DNA of 64,000 bases from Martelella sp. NC20 (GCF_013459645.1 NZ_CP054861.1:4514001-4578000); one strand, 5' to 3'; positions 55,326-63,452 are shown, counted from the stretch's first letter. Notes: generated from the letters alone by a model not told the origin. Numbers and translations: made by a program.

Positions 55326-56125
55326 GCCGGCGTCCTCTTGATGTAGGGCCGGTACATCAGCTTCTGATGCTCCGGGCAGTAGGCGGCCCCCTCCGCCACC
55401 GGCCTGCCGCAACAGGGCGTATCCGGCCCGAGCCGCTCCCCGCCCGGCGTCAGCACCAGCCGGCAGCGGAATTCGCCGCAGTCGATGAACGCCACGGTCG
55501 GGGCCCCGGGGAGCTGCATGTGCTGGGTGTCATAGGCCTCGACCGGGATCAGCCTGGGTTTGTCCACCGTCCCGGCCCCGGCTGCCTTCTTCCGCTTTGC
55601 CAGAAGCTTGGCGGCCTTCGACTTTCGCTCCGCGGCTTTATCCGCTGCGGTCTTCTTTTCCCTCACGGGAAACAGCTCCGGATTGCGGCGGGCAATGCCG
55701 GCAACCACCATGCGCGACACGCCCCACGCCTCGGCAATCGCCGTCAGCGCCTTGCCATCCCGGCGCATCGCGGCCATCGCCTCTATCTCCTGACGGTCCC
55801 AGTGCTTCACAAGGCCTCTCCTTTCCGTTCGGGATGCCCGCCCGTGACTAAGGGCGGGACACCGGAGCGGAAGGACGATCAATTCCGTGCCGGCTTCACG
55901 CCGCCGGTCGCAAACGGCGCCAGCCGCCGCCTCGGTCGCAGCCTCGATCGCTTCCATGCAGAGGGCGTCCAGTTCATCCTCGGTGAGGTCGCGCATCGGG
56001 ATTGCCGGTGGCGTGTCCTCTTCGGCGGGACGGCTGGTTTCTTCCGGCTGCCATGGCCGGGGCCGGATCTCGCCGGGCATCACCCGGTGCGATGGGGCTT
56101 CGGCAAAGGGAAATGCGCCTTTCAT
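55319..56125 (-). CDS. GcrA-like regulator of the mobile element
   Basis: A 268-residue protein. A helix-turn-helix (about 125-165; WDRQEIEAMAAMRRDGKALTAIAEAWGVSRMVV) is followed by a basic linker and a C-terminal part with FRCRLVLTPGG and TPCCGRPVAEGAAYCPEHQKL, the GcrA cell-cycle-regulator pattern. GcrA binds sigma70-RNA polymerase at methylated GANTC sites. The first 110 residues are extra. Together with the adjacent methyltransferase-like gene it could tie element expression to host DNA methylation. Overlaps the gene before it by 4 bp. Confidence 0.7.
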   Translation of the reverse strand: MKGAFPFAEAPSHRVMPGEIRPRPWQPEETSRPAEEDTPPAIPMRDLTEDELDALCMEAIEAATEAAAGAVCDRRREAGTELIVLPLRCPALSHGRASRTERRGLVKHWDRQEIEAMAAMRRDGKALTAIAEAWGVSRMVVAGIARRNPELFPVREKKTAADKAAERKSKAAKLLAKRKKAAGAGTVDKPRLIPVEAYDTQHMQLPGAPTVAFIDCGEFRCRLVLTPGGERLGPDTPCCGRPVAEGAAYCPEHQKLMYRPYIKRTPAW

Positions 56126-56625
56126 CGCTCGTTCCTCCCGCCGGGCACCGAAAGACCGCCGCCGGCAATCGCGCCGATCAGGCAGCGCTTCAGACGGTCC
56201 TCGCTGATTTCCTTGTCGGAGAGTTTCTGCAGGCATTGATGCGCTTCCCCAGGCGTCACATGCCCGTCTGCCAGCGCTTCGAGGATCGTGCTCATCAGTT
56301 CGCTTTCGCTTGCCTGATCGCCGGCCATGCACTGGATCAGCGACAGCGCCGTCCTGCTGCGCTCATCCGGTTCGCTCAGCCGCCGGCCCGAGGCTGCTGC
56401 CATGGCCTCGGTCACCAGCGGCGCGTCGGTATCCTCTTCCAGGATCCGCACCACCGGGATCGGCATGATGTCGGTATCGTGCTTGCCGTTCCAGCGGCCG
56501 ACCGAGCTGGTCGAGCGGTTGGTGATCAGCGCAACGCGCTCGATCCCCCCTGCCCTTTTGATCAGGTCGCGCTGGGCGCAGCGGACGGCGAGGATGAACG
56601 GATCGATGGAGGGCTCTTCGGCCAT
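56122..56625 (-). CDS. Phage regulatory protein (CII-like)
   Basis: A 167-residue protein with a central helix-turn-helix (IKRAGGIERVALITNRSTSSVGRWNG), the CII-like pattern of phage activators. GGGAG before ATG 56625 sets the start. First confident gene of the ATGA-coupled leftward operon that ends in the NusG-like gene. Confidence 0.65.
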   Translation of the reverse strand: MAEEPSIDPFILAVRCAQRDLIKRAGGIERVALITNRSTSSVGRWNGKHDTDIMPIPVVRILEEDTDAPLVTEAMAAASGRRLSEPDERSRTALSLIQCMAGDQASESELMSTILEALADGHVTPGEAHQCLQKLSDKEISEDRLKRCLIGAIAGGGLSVPGGRNER

Positions 56626-57059
56626 GTCTCTCCCTTTCGAAAACAACAAAAGGCCATGCGCGCCGGGGAATACCCGGCGTCGTTTCCCATGGCGGGACGG
56701 TGGATCGCGGTTTAGGGTCAGGTCAGTCGGATAAGGCACCTAGGGCGGGCGAAGCCGGAAGGGACAGCAGGATGGGCCGGGGGCCGCAGCAGTTGAAAGG
56801 GACCAGCGCCGGAGCAGGCCTCGCCCGCTCCGGCGCACCCCGCGCGGACCGGCCGGGAGGAGAAAGCCGGTCACACGCCGCGCGCTGCAACGGACCGGCA
56901 CAGATGCTGCCCGGAGCGCGCGAAGGGAAAAAGGGAAAGGCCATGCCGCGTGCAACGCATTGCACAGGGGCATGGCGTGACCGGAACAAAGCCGGCAAGG
57001 TGTCCGCGATGCCGGTCTGGCAACTGCGGATCGGGGGGAGAGAATTGAAGCTACCTCCA
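56626..57059. other. GC-rich gap between the Cro-like and CII-like genes
   Basis: About 430 bp. One minus-strand frame (57063 to 56740) starts inside the Cro-like stop codon, but its product is Arg/Pro/Ala-rich and looks like chance. No terminator or promoter is clear. Confidence 0.4.
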
Positions 57060-57266
57060 TCATTCGGAGGCCTCTTCGACGCTTATGGCGAAGTCCATAT
57101 CAGCCAGGGAAATTCGGCCGGCTGTTTGCTCAACTATTTTCAGTTTCCAGCGCGCAGGAATGCTCGATCGTTCAAGCCATTTTCTACGTGCCCAGTATCC
57201 AGCGCCGCAGGTTTCGGCAGCGTCAGATATCTCATTCCAGCGTGATGGGGCGTTCTTACAGCTCAT
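57060..57266 (-). CDS. Cro/YdaS-like DNA-binding protein
   Basis: A 68-residue protein. AAETCGAGYWARRKWLERSSIPARWKLKIVEQTAG matches small Cro-type repressors with the Wxx...IPxxW/Kxxxxx pattern. ATG 57266 is used; a TTG at 57293 is also open. Divergent from the CI-like gene across an operator-rich gap, which forms a typical phage switch. Confidence 0.6.
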   Translation of the reverse strand: MSCKNAPSRWNEISDAAETCGAGYWARRKWLERSSIPARWKLKIVEQTAGRISLADMDFAISVEEASE

Positions 57267-57351
57267 GCGACATAAATCGGACGATTTGTCCAATATGTCA
57301 ACAGAGCAAATGTCCCAACACAGACTTATTGTCCAATGTTAATATTGAAAC
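57267..57351. promoter_or_regulatory. Divergent switch region with TGTCC/GGACA operator sites
   Basis: TTGTCCAATATGTC at 57286-57299, TGTCCC at 57311-57316 and ATTGTCCAATGTT at 57328-57340 are repeated half-sites. GGAC-GATTT-GTCC at 57279-57291 is an inverted pair. A TAATAT hexamer at 57340-57345 lies so close to the CI-like ATG that the transcript could be leaderless. Confidence 0.6.
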
Positions 57352-57657
57352 ATGAGCGAATCGGATGAATTCCTATTCAACAACGACTATTGCGGCCGCG
57401 TGAAGCGCTTCCGTCAAGAAACCAATATGTCTGCCGCCCAGATGGCGACTCTACTTTCGATTCCGCCCGAGCGATATCGCAAATACGAAAACCGCAGCCC
57501 ATTGCCTCCATACCTTATCGGCAAATTCTGCCAAATCGTAGGCTGCGACCTTGAGCACCTCCTGCTTGGAAAGCCGCGCTCGCGAGTAAAGCCAATGATT
57601 GTTTCCCGCGGAGAAGCCACTTCGCCACAAAAACGAAGAACAGGAACAGGCGGCTAA
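57352..57657 (+). CDS. XRE-family repressor (CI-like)
   Basis: A 101-residue protein with one helix-turn-helix domain (about 12-72; TNMSAAQMATLLSIPPERYRKYENRSPLPPYLIGKFC). There is no peptidase domain, so it would not self-cleave as lambda CI does. No Shine-Dalgarno before ATG 57352. Likely the maintenance repressor acting on the TGTCC sites on both of its sides. Confidence 0.78.
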   Translation: MSESDEFLFNNDYCGRVKRFRQETNMSAAQMATLLSIPPERYRKYENRSPLPPYLIGKFCQIVGCDLEHLLLGKPRSRVKPMIVSRGEATSPQKRRTGTGG

Positions 57658-57674
57658 CTCTGCGCTTAGCCGCC
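57649..57674 (+). terminator. Stem-loop over the CI-like stop codon
   Basis: GGCGGCTAA pairs perfectly with TTAGCCGCC around an 8-base loop; the stop codon is in the left arm. No T-run follows, so it may be a processing barrier rather than a classical terminator. Confidence 0.5.
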
Positions 57675-58005
57675 TCACAGGGAACTCTCAAAGGCAGAGA
57701 ACCGCCCCCCCCTAAACTAAACACCCTACCCCACAGAGCGCTCAAAGCGACCCTCGTAGAATTCCCATCGCCAATGCGGCAATCGCAGCGACTCAGCGTC
57801 ACATCGCGACAGCTACCCCGCAATAAATCTCACCCTTTTAAACACCTCAGGCCAAAACGTCCATATAGATATTTTGTCCATATTGTCCATTTTCACTGTT
57901 TACATATTGGACATATTGTCCCATTTTCTTTTCTGAACCTGCTCTTTGTGTGACCGACCGGCATGACGGCCGGCCACCGAAGATAGCCGAGAAAAGGAAA
58001 GCGAC
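57675..58005. other. Leader region of the rightward operon
   Basis: About 330 bp with no gene. The right part holds the operator cluster at 57859-57926 and the likely promoter for the genes from 58006 on. Confidence 0.5.
57859..57926. promoter_or_regulatory. Second TGTCC/GGACA operator cluster
   Basis: Within 68 bp: CGTCC, TTGTCCATATTGTCCAT (57874-57890) and the perfect inverted pair GGACA-TAT-TGTCC (57909-57921). The same half-site recurs in the divergent switch region 570 bp to the left, so both were probably bound by the element's repressor. Confidence 0.6.
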
Positions 58006-58221
58006 ATGAAGAGCCTTGGTATCAGCGTACCGGTTACACGCAGCCCGAACGCCGTAGAAATCGCGTCAGATAGTCTGATAACGCACCGATTTCCCGCATG
58101 TAACCCGACAAATGCAACAAACACAGGCTTGGGCAAAGCTTCTTGGCTCGGATTCGTCGTTGGCCTCTGTGCCGGCATGAGCGTCACCGCACTTCTTGCC
58201 CTCACCATCCTCGGAAGCTGA
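58006..58221 (+). CDS. Small protein with one C-terminal membrane helix
   Basis: 71 residues with a hydrophobic end (about 47-70). AAGGAAAG precedes ATG 58006 at good spacing, and the gene follows the second operator cluster as the first of the rightward operon. Function unknown. Confidence 0.5.
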   Translation: MKSLGISVPVTRSPNAVEIASDSLITHRFPACNPTNATNTGLGKASWLGFVVGLCAGMSVTALLALTILGS

Positions 58222-58299
58222 GCTTTTGCACCCCAGGTGGAACATGGCGTTCGCCCCATGTTCTCGCCTTGTCCTAAACCAACTTCGGGAGCCAAGACG

Positions 58300-59160
58300 A
58301 TGAAGCCAGAGGCAATCGATGGAATGAACTCCAGCAACCACAAGGCAGGCCTGGATGAAACCGCCAGCCCCATCGCATGCACTTTCAACGCAAAATGGCT
58401 GTGGCCGATGAAGGCCGTGATCGACTATGCCCGCTCGCAGGATCCGGCTCGCTTTCCCCTCGGTCATGTCGGTGTAGAACCGGCGCCGGAAGGCGGCGTA
58501 TTCGTCAGCGTCTTCAGCGGTCACGCCATGGCCGTGATCCACGATCCGGACGGAAGGGCATCCGAAGCCGTGACGCTCGACCTTCCTGACGGAGCCTTCG
58601 ACCTCCGCCGGCCGCAGGATCCGATCAGGATGTTCTCCTGCGGCTGGGAACATGCCTTCAACCTGCCGGAATGGACACAACCCGGTGAGGCCCTGTTCCA
58701 CGAAGCCGGAATGATGATCTTTCCGAAGATGGCACCGCCCAGTTGGCATGCCGATGCCGGAGAGGGTGAGGATTTTCTGCCCGTGCTGTTTCAGCAGTCT
58801 GCATCCGGCTGCAACCGTCTGATGCCCGGCCACGACTACCGCATCAGCCGGGGCATTCCCCACGACTGGAGGCGGTTGATCGCAAACTGGAAGGCAGGTT
58901 CGTTCGGGGCCGACGAGATCCGGTTCAATCCGCAGATACCGGCCCTGTTCTCCGGCTTCCTCGATGCCATGAGCCCTCACCGGACACTCAGCACAAAGCA
59001 CTGGCTGCGCAAGACCGGACCGAATGTGATGACCGTGGCGGGTCATCCGGAGTTCATCGGCTTCTGGATGCCCATGCGGGAGGCAAAGCCGGGAACCGAG
59101 CCGGCAGAGTTCACACACATCCCGGCAAGGTTTCTGAATGAAGTATCCAGCGATGGCTAA
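58300..59160 (+). CDS. Sliding-clamp-like phage protein
   Basis: A 286-residue protein. Several places look like DnaN: RFPLGHVGVEP with VFVSVFSGHAMAVIHDP near the N-terminus, EIRFNPQIPALFSGFLDA in the middle and PEFIGFWMPMR near the end, the position of the clamp's closing MPMR. It is shorter than a DnaN of about 370 residues. GGGAG precedes ATG 58300. The fold call is by eye only. Followed by a coupled gene (23-bp overlap). Confidence 0.5.
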   Translation: MKPEAIDGMNSSNHKAGLDETASPIACTFNAKWLWPMKAVIDYARSQDPARFPLGHVGVEPAPEGGVFVSVFSGHAMAVIHDPDGRASEAVTLDLPDGAFDLRRPQDPIRMFSCGWEHAFNLPEWTQPGEALFHEAGMMIFPKMAPPSWHADAGEGEDFLPVLFQQSASGCNRLMPGHDYRISRGIPHDWRRLIANWKAGSFGADEIRFNPQIPALFSGFLDAMSPHRTLSTKHWLRKTGPNVMTVAGHPEFIGFWMPMREAKPGTEPAEFTHIPARFLNEVSSDG

Positions 59161-59695
59161 TCGTCCGCCTGCACGCGAGCGGCTGGACGGCTATCGGGCG
59201 CTCGTTTCCAGAGCTGTCCCGCTGGCTGACATTCTGGCCGATACCGCCGGCATGCATCTTGAGGTCACTGGTCCGGGCGAACCGGAAATCATCTGCTCGC
59301 TTCCGGTCACATGCCCTGCCGACAACCGCGAACTGATCCGGCGGCATATCGAAATCCCCACCGACCTGATCGGCATGCTGGATGCCGCGGCCAGACGAGA
59401 TGTCGAACGGCGGCGCGAGATCGAACGGCTGCGACAGGCGCTTGAGGCGAAAGGAGGCAAACCCGCGAAGGACTATGCCGCCGAATGCGCCATGAAGTGC
59501 GCAGAGCCGGCCTTCATGCGGTTTCTGATCGAGCGACACGACCTGCCGCATCCGGCGACAGACAAGACGGCCGCAACGCGCGTGCGGTCAGTTCTCGCGA
59601 TCGCAAGCCCGGGCCAATTGAATACGGATCCTGCGGCGGCGGCAGGCTGGAGGGAAATGGTCAAGGAATTCGAGATGTGGAGGAACAGAGGATGA
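59138..59695 (+). CDS. Phage-like hypothetical protein, 185 aa
   Basis: Not recognised. An N-terminal part with GPGEPEIICSLPVTCPADN and a long charged helix at about 95-120 (ARRDVERRREIERLRQALEAKGG). AAGG before ATG 59138; starts inside the gene before it. The ATGA at 59692 could start a 27-residue peptide (59692-59775), which I do not list as a gene. Confidence 0.6.
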   Translation: MKYPAMANRPPARERLDGYRALVSRAVPLADILADTAGMHLEVTGPGEPEIICSLPVTCPADNRELIRRHIEIPTDLIGMLDAAARRDVERRREIERLRQALEAKGGKPAKDYAAECAMKCAEPAFMRFLIERHDLPHPATDKTAATRVRSVLAIASPGQLNTDPAAAAGWREMVKEFEMWRNRG

Positions 59696-59864
59696 CGAGG
59701 ATGGATGTTCGCCCCCTCCCAGCGCAGGTCGCAGATCTGGCCGCACAGCAAGGCCGACTCTTTCGGCTAACCTGAGGCGTCCCGCCCTCCGTCCACAACA
59801 GAAAACAGTCGGCCTCACCCTCGCTCATCATGCAATGGCCGGAACAGAAAGCAGGAAGAGACAG

Positions 59865-60071
59865 ATGGCAAATCGCCGCGCTGAAATCACGCAAGCAGAA
59901 ATGAGACGGTACTTCAAAGCGGCACGCGAGGCCGGTTTCGAAAGGGCGCGATTTGTCCGCCATCCAGATGGCAAGATCGAGATTATTGGCGAAGGCGGTC
60001 CCGCAGCACTCGTCGTGAGTGATCTTTCGCCTTTCGAAGAATGGGAACTTGAAAATGCGCGCAAGGTTTAA
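59865..60071 (+). CDS. Small protein before the integrase, excisionase candidate
   Basis: 68 residues: RRAEITQAEMRRYFKAAREAG is helical, then RARFVRHPDGKIEIIGEGG a short strand pair. Proteins of this type stand directly before tyrosine integrases in rhizobial elements. AGGAAGAG precedes ATG 59865 and the gene overlaps the integrase by 17 bp. Size, place and coupling fit a recombination directionality factor, which is inference. Confidence 0.6.
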   Translation: MANRRAEITQAEMRRYFKAAREAGFERARFVRHPDGKIEIIGEGGPAALVVSDLSPFEEWELENARKV

Positions 60072-61125
60072 AGGAATCAACACGGTTCGGCGCAAGCTGG
60101 CCAGCGGCCTGGTTGAAACCTACTACTATCACCGGGCGACGGGCGCTCGCCTCAAAGGGAAACCCGGCTCGCCGGAGTTCATAGCGTCCATTGCAGAAGC
60201 GGTAGAAAAATCACGAAAGCGCGACGCCGGAACACTGGCAGGTCTCATGCGCGATTTTGAAGAAACTGCCAAATGGCGCAGGCTGGCCGCCTCTACACAA
60301 TACGAATACAGGCGCGTTTTCAGGTTTTGGGAAGACACGTATGGCAGCGTCCCGCATGCGGCACTTGAGGACAAGGCATTTCGTCGCGCTATCGTGAAAT
60401 GGCATGACAGCTTCTCTGCTGACAAACCGCGCGAAGCCGACAACCGCGTCACGATTTTAAGCCGGGTGCTGTCATGGGCAGCAAAGGATGGGCCGCTCGG
60501 CAAAAATGTGCTGGAAGGCTTCGACAAAGCTTACAAAAGCGACCGCTCCGACAAGATTTGGCTTCCTGAGCATTTCGAAGCCTTCATGGCGGTAGCAAGC
60601 GCAGAGATGCAGCTTGCCATGGTTCTGGCGCTTCACACCGGCCAACGCCAGGGCGATCTTCGGCGGCTGGCATGGGGCAACTATGACGGCTCACATCTGC
60701 GCCTCACCCAGCAGAAGACGAAGCGGTATGTGGCAATCAAATGCACCAAGGCACTCAAAGCGACGCTGGACGGGCTCGAAAGGCGCTCGCCGCTAATTCT
60801 CACGACGAAGACCGGGCGACCCTTTCAGAAACGCTATCTGGCTGAACAGTGGGCGGAGGCGCAGCAAGCTGCAGCTGTCGAAGACTTGCACTTTCACGAT
60901 ATTCGCGGAACCACAGTCACCATGCTGTTCGAAGCCGGGTGCAACCTCGGTGAGATCGCTGCGGTCACCGGACATTCTCTGCGCCGCGCACAGGACATTC
61001 TCGACAAATATCTGGCTCGGACAAGCAGGCTTGCCGACAGCGCAATCGCGAAATTCGAGAACGTACTGGAAACAGATTTTGCAAAACAAGTTGCAAAACG
61101 CGGAGGTTCTGAAGAGGCTAAGTAG
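60055..61125 (+). CDS. int: Tyrosine recombinase / integrase of the island
   Basis: A 356-residue tyrosine recombinase. The SAM-like arm-binding domain is at about 55-150 and the catalytic domain at about 165-340. Active-site residues: Arg in HTGQRQGDLRR, Lys in TKRYVAIK, HxxR in FHDIRGTT, H in TGHSL and the nucleophile Tyr in LDKYLAR. The TAG stop at 61123-61125 abuts the CCA end of tRNA-Arg; two bases of it belong to the 47-bp att repeat. It should mediate site-specific integration at and excision from that tRNA. Confidence 0.93.
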   Translation: MRARFKGINTVRRKLASGLVETYYYHRATGARLKGKPGSPEFIASIAEAVEKSRKRDAGTLAGLMRDFEETAKWRRLAASTQYEYRRVFRFWEDTYGSVPHAALEDKAFRRAIVKWHDSFSADKPREADNRVTILSRVLSWAAKDGPLGKNVLEGFDKAYKSDRSDKIWLPEHFEAFMAVASAEMQLAMVLALHTGQRQGDLRRLAWGNYDGSHLRLTQQKTKRYVAIKCTKALKATLDGLERRSPLILTTKTGRPFQKRYLAEQWAEAQQAAAVEDLHFHDIRGTTVTMLFEAGCNLGEIAAVTGHSLRRAQDILDKYLARTSRLADSAIAKFENVLETDFAKQVAKRGGSEEAK

Positions 61126-61170
61126 TGGCGCGCCCGAAGAGATTCGAACTCCTGACCCCCAGATTCGTAG
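61124..61170. repeat. attR candidate: 47-bp repeat within tRNA-Arg
   Basis: Perfect direct match to 17294-17340, running from the integrase stop codon to the anticodon loop of the tRNA. Confidence 0.85.
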
Positions 61171-61202
61171 TCTGGTGCTCTATCCAGCTGAGCTACGGGC
61201 GC
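61126..61202 (-). tRNA. tRNA-Arg (anticodon ACG), island integration site
   Basis: A 77-base minus-strand tRNA. Acceptor GCGCCCG pairs with CGGGCGC, the anticodon loop is CTACGAA, the T arm is GAGTTCGAATC, and CCA is encoded. Its 3' half is part of the att repeat, so the tRNA was restored on integration. Confidence 0.97.
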
Positions 61203-61345
61203 GTGCCTTTTGCGGTCGCCGCATCTGTCTGCGGCGTGCGAGACGGCTTCTAGAGCCTTGCGATTTGGATTGCAAGCGGGTTTGCGAAAATTGTTGTCAT
61301 TTTCCTGCAACATCAACAGGCGAGGCCGCCACCGATGCACGGCCG

Positions 61346-62857
61346 CTATCCGCCGGCCCCGCTCTCCTCGCGCCAGCTTTCCAGCATCACCGGGCGGTCG
61401 GGAATTTCGATGCGGAACAGCGTGCCCTGCCCGGCCTTTTCCACAAGCCCGATCGTGCCGCCATGGGCGAGCACCAGTTCGCGGGCAATCGCAAGGCCCA
61501 GTCCGGTGCCCCCGCTGCGGGCCGAACCGCGGAAGGCGGCAAACAGGTTCTCGCGCGCCTTCTGCGGCATGCCGGGGCCGGTATCGTCGATCGTCAGCGA
61601 CACCACGCTGCCGTGTCGCTGGGCGGAAACCGTCAGACAGTTGACCGTCTCGGCCTTGGCCCTGGCCTGCTGGCCGAGCGCTTCGACGCTGTTGCGGCAA
61701 AGGTTGAAGATCACCCTGAACAACTGCTCTGGATCGGCATCGATATTCAGCCCCTCGGGCACCCGGTTGATCCACTCGATCGAGGGATCTGCGGAGAGTT
61801 CGAGATAGTCATGTACGTCGTTGACCAGCATCCGAAAATCGACCAGCCGGCGCTTCGGCTCGGCCTCGGAGACCTGACCATAGCTCAGCACCGTGCGCGA
61901 ATAGGCCGCAGCCCGGTCGATCGCGCGCAGCAGTTTGGGCGCGATGCGCTTGACCACGGGATCGTCGGTCCCGGCAATGCGGTCCGACATCAGTTGCGCG
62001 GCCGCGAGGATATTGCGCATGTCGTGATTGATCTTGGAAACGGCAAGGCCGAGTTCGGCAAGCCGCTTCTGCTGGCGCAGGGTCTTCTGCAATTCACTCT
62101 GCATGGTGGCGAGATGGCGGCCGGCGATGCCGAGTTCGTCGCGTTCGTCGCTCGCGCGGAACACGCTTTCGGGCAGGTCGGGATGCTCGGAGAAGGCCTG
62201 CATGTTGGCGATCTGGCGCCTGAGCGGCCGCACCAGCATCGAATTCAGCCGGAAGAAGATCAGCATCGCGGTGACCGACGAGAGCAGAATGCTGAGCGCG
62301 AAGATATTGCGCGCGTAGATCAGCAGCGCGTGGCGCAATTCATCGTCGGAAATGACCAGTTCGATGATCGCGTCGCTGTCGCCGATATGCCCTAGAATGC
62401 GGATCGCCCGTCCGCCGCCGAACAGAAGCTCGTCGAAGGCATCGACCACCGCTTCCACCGGCCCGACATCGGTCAGATCGTAGCTGCGACTGATTTCCGG
62501 AGGCATGTCGGCCACGGCCAGCAATTGCGACATGCCGTCCTTTCTGAGCACGATCGCCTTGGTGCCCGTCGCCATCAGCGTCTCATCCTGAAGCGCGCGC
62601 GGCAGCGACAGCGGCTGCAGCCCGTCAATGACGGTGACCGCGGCGGCCGCGGTGTTCAGCCGGTCGTCAAGCCAGCGCAGCCGCATGGTCGAAAGCGCCG
62701 GCACGAAGAACACCACTTCGGCAAACATGATGACGGCGACCGTCAGCGTCAGTATCCGCCCGGAAAGGCCGGCCAGAAAACGGGGCATCGCAACGCCGTC
62801 CGCGCCGGCGCGGTGTTGTGCCCTTTCCGTGCCCCGAGGGCGGTTTTCAGACCGCAT
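61346..62857 (-). CDS. Membrane sensor histidine kinase
   Basis: A 503-residue kinase: TM helix at about 30-52, periplasmic sensor to about 195, second TM, a HAMP-like linker, the dimerisation domain with the phospho-His in INHDMRNIL, and an ATPase domain with NLCRNSVEAL (N box), DDTGPGMP (G1) and GGTGLGLAIARELVLAHGG (G2). GGAG eight bases before ATG 62857 fixes the start; ATG 62788 is an alternative. No response regulator is next to it. Its signal is unknown. Confidence 0.9.
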   Translation of the reverse strand: MRSENRPRGTERAQHRAGADGVAMPRFLAGLSGRILTLTVAVIMFAEVVFFVPALSTMRLRWLDDRLNTAAAAVTVIDGLQPLSLPRALQDETLMATGTKAIVLRKDGMSQLLAVADMPPEISRSYDLTDVGPVEAVVDAFDELLFGGGRAIRILGHIGDSDAIIELVISDDELRHALLIYARNIFALSILLSSVTAMLIFFRLNSMLVRPLRRQIANMQAFSEHPDLPESVFRASDERDELGIAGRHLATMQSELQKTLRQQKRLAELGLAVSKINHDMRNILAAAQLMSDRIAGTDDPVVKRIAPKLLRAIDRAAAYSRTVLSYGQVSEAEPKRRLVDFRMLVNDVHDYLELSADPSIEWINRVPEGLNIDADPEQLFRVIFNLCRNSVEALGQQARAKAETVNCLTVSAQRHGSVVSLTIDDTGPGMPQKARENLFAAFRGSARSGGTGLGLAIARELVLAHGGTIGLVEKAGQGTLFRIEIPDRPVMLESWREESGAGG

Positions 62858-63296
62858 CCGCTTTCTCCGCTTCAACCGCCGCCATATTATGCCTGAACGC
62901 AATAAATGCAAAACCGTCTCGCCAGGCCTGCGGATCGATGCGCTCCCGCCCTCTTGCCGGATTCGAGGATGGAAGATGCTATCTGGAACCTCGGCGAAGA
63001 GCCTTTTGCACTCAAGGACTTGCAAGTAGTGGATACCCGGACCATGATCGGGCGTGGCGCCCTGTTGGATCGGTTTATCACAAACATGCCCGCGAAAACT
63101 TGTCGCCGGCCCTGCCCTCTCGCTGCGGTCTTATACGCCGCGCGATTGACAATTCGCGCCGCTTTCCCTTATAAGCCGCGCAGTTTCGGCTCCGCACCCG
63201 GCATTTCGGCGATCCGGAGCCGACCGACATCAACCACACGCTTAACCGGTTTCGGCCGGTTTTCAAGAAGGGCCGCACACCGCGGTATTAAAACAA
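62858..63296. other. Divergent promoter region of the kinase gene and rpmH
   Basis: About 440 bp. It contains the rpmH promoter listed next and a short inverted repeat (AACCGGTTTCGGCCGGTT, about 63244-63261) in the rpmH leader. No DnaA-box cluster is seen. Confidence 0.5.
63146..63175 (+). promoter_or_regulatory. Candidate sigma70 promoter for rpmH-rnpA-yidC
   Basis: TTGACA at 63146-63151 and TATAAG at 63170-63175, 18 bp apart, about 120 bp before rpmH. Close to the alphaproteobacterial consensus. Confidence 0.65.
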
Positions 63297-63437
63297 ATGT
63301 CTACCAAGCGTACCTACCAGCCTTCCAAACTCGTTCGCAAACGCCGCCACGGCTTCCGCTCGCGCATGGCAACCAAGGGCGGCCGCAAGGTTCTGTCGGC
63401 TCGCCGCGCCCGCGGCCGCAAGCAGCTTTCGGCGTAA
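63297..63437 (+). CDS. rpmH: Ribosomal protein bL34
   Basis: A 46-residue basic protein: [19 protein letters not shown], then [20 protein letters not shown]. Two residues longer at the N-terminus than the common 44-residue rhizobial form (MST in place of M). It is the first gene of the conserved rpmH-rnpA-yidC cluster. Confidence 0.97.
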   Translation: MSTKRTYQPSKLVRKRRHGFRSRMATKGGRKVLSARRARGRKQLSA

Positions 63438-63452
63438 GGGCTTTTAGCCCTT
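63436..63452 (+). promoter_or_regulatory. Hairpin between rpmH and rnpA
   Basis: AAGGGC-TTTTA-GCCCTT is a perfect 6-bp stem that starts in the rpmH stop codon and ends against the rnpA ATG. It hides the only purine-rich stretch (AAGGG) that could act as the rnpA ribosome-binding site. Confidence 0.5.

Noticed and set aside
56740..57063. Minus-strand frame starting in the Cro-like stop codon
   Set aside because: The ATGA overlap is attractive, but the product is Arg/Pro/Ala-rich without structure; left as a possible small gene only.
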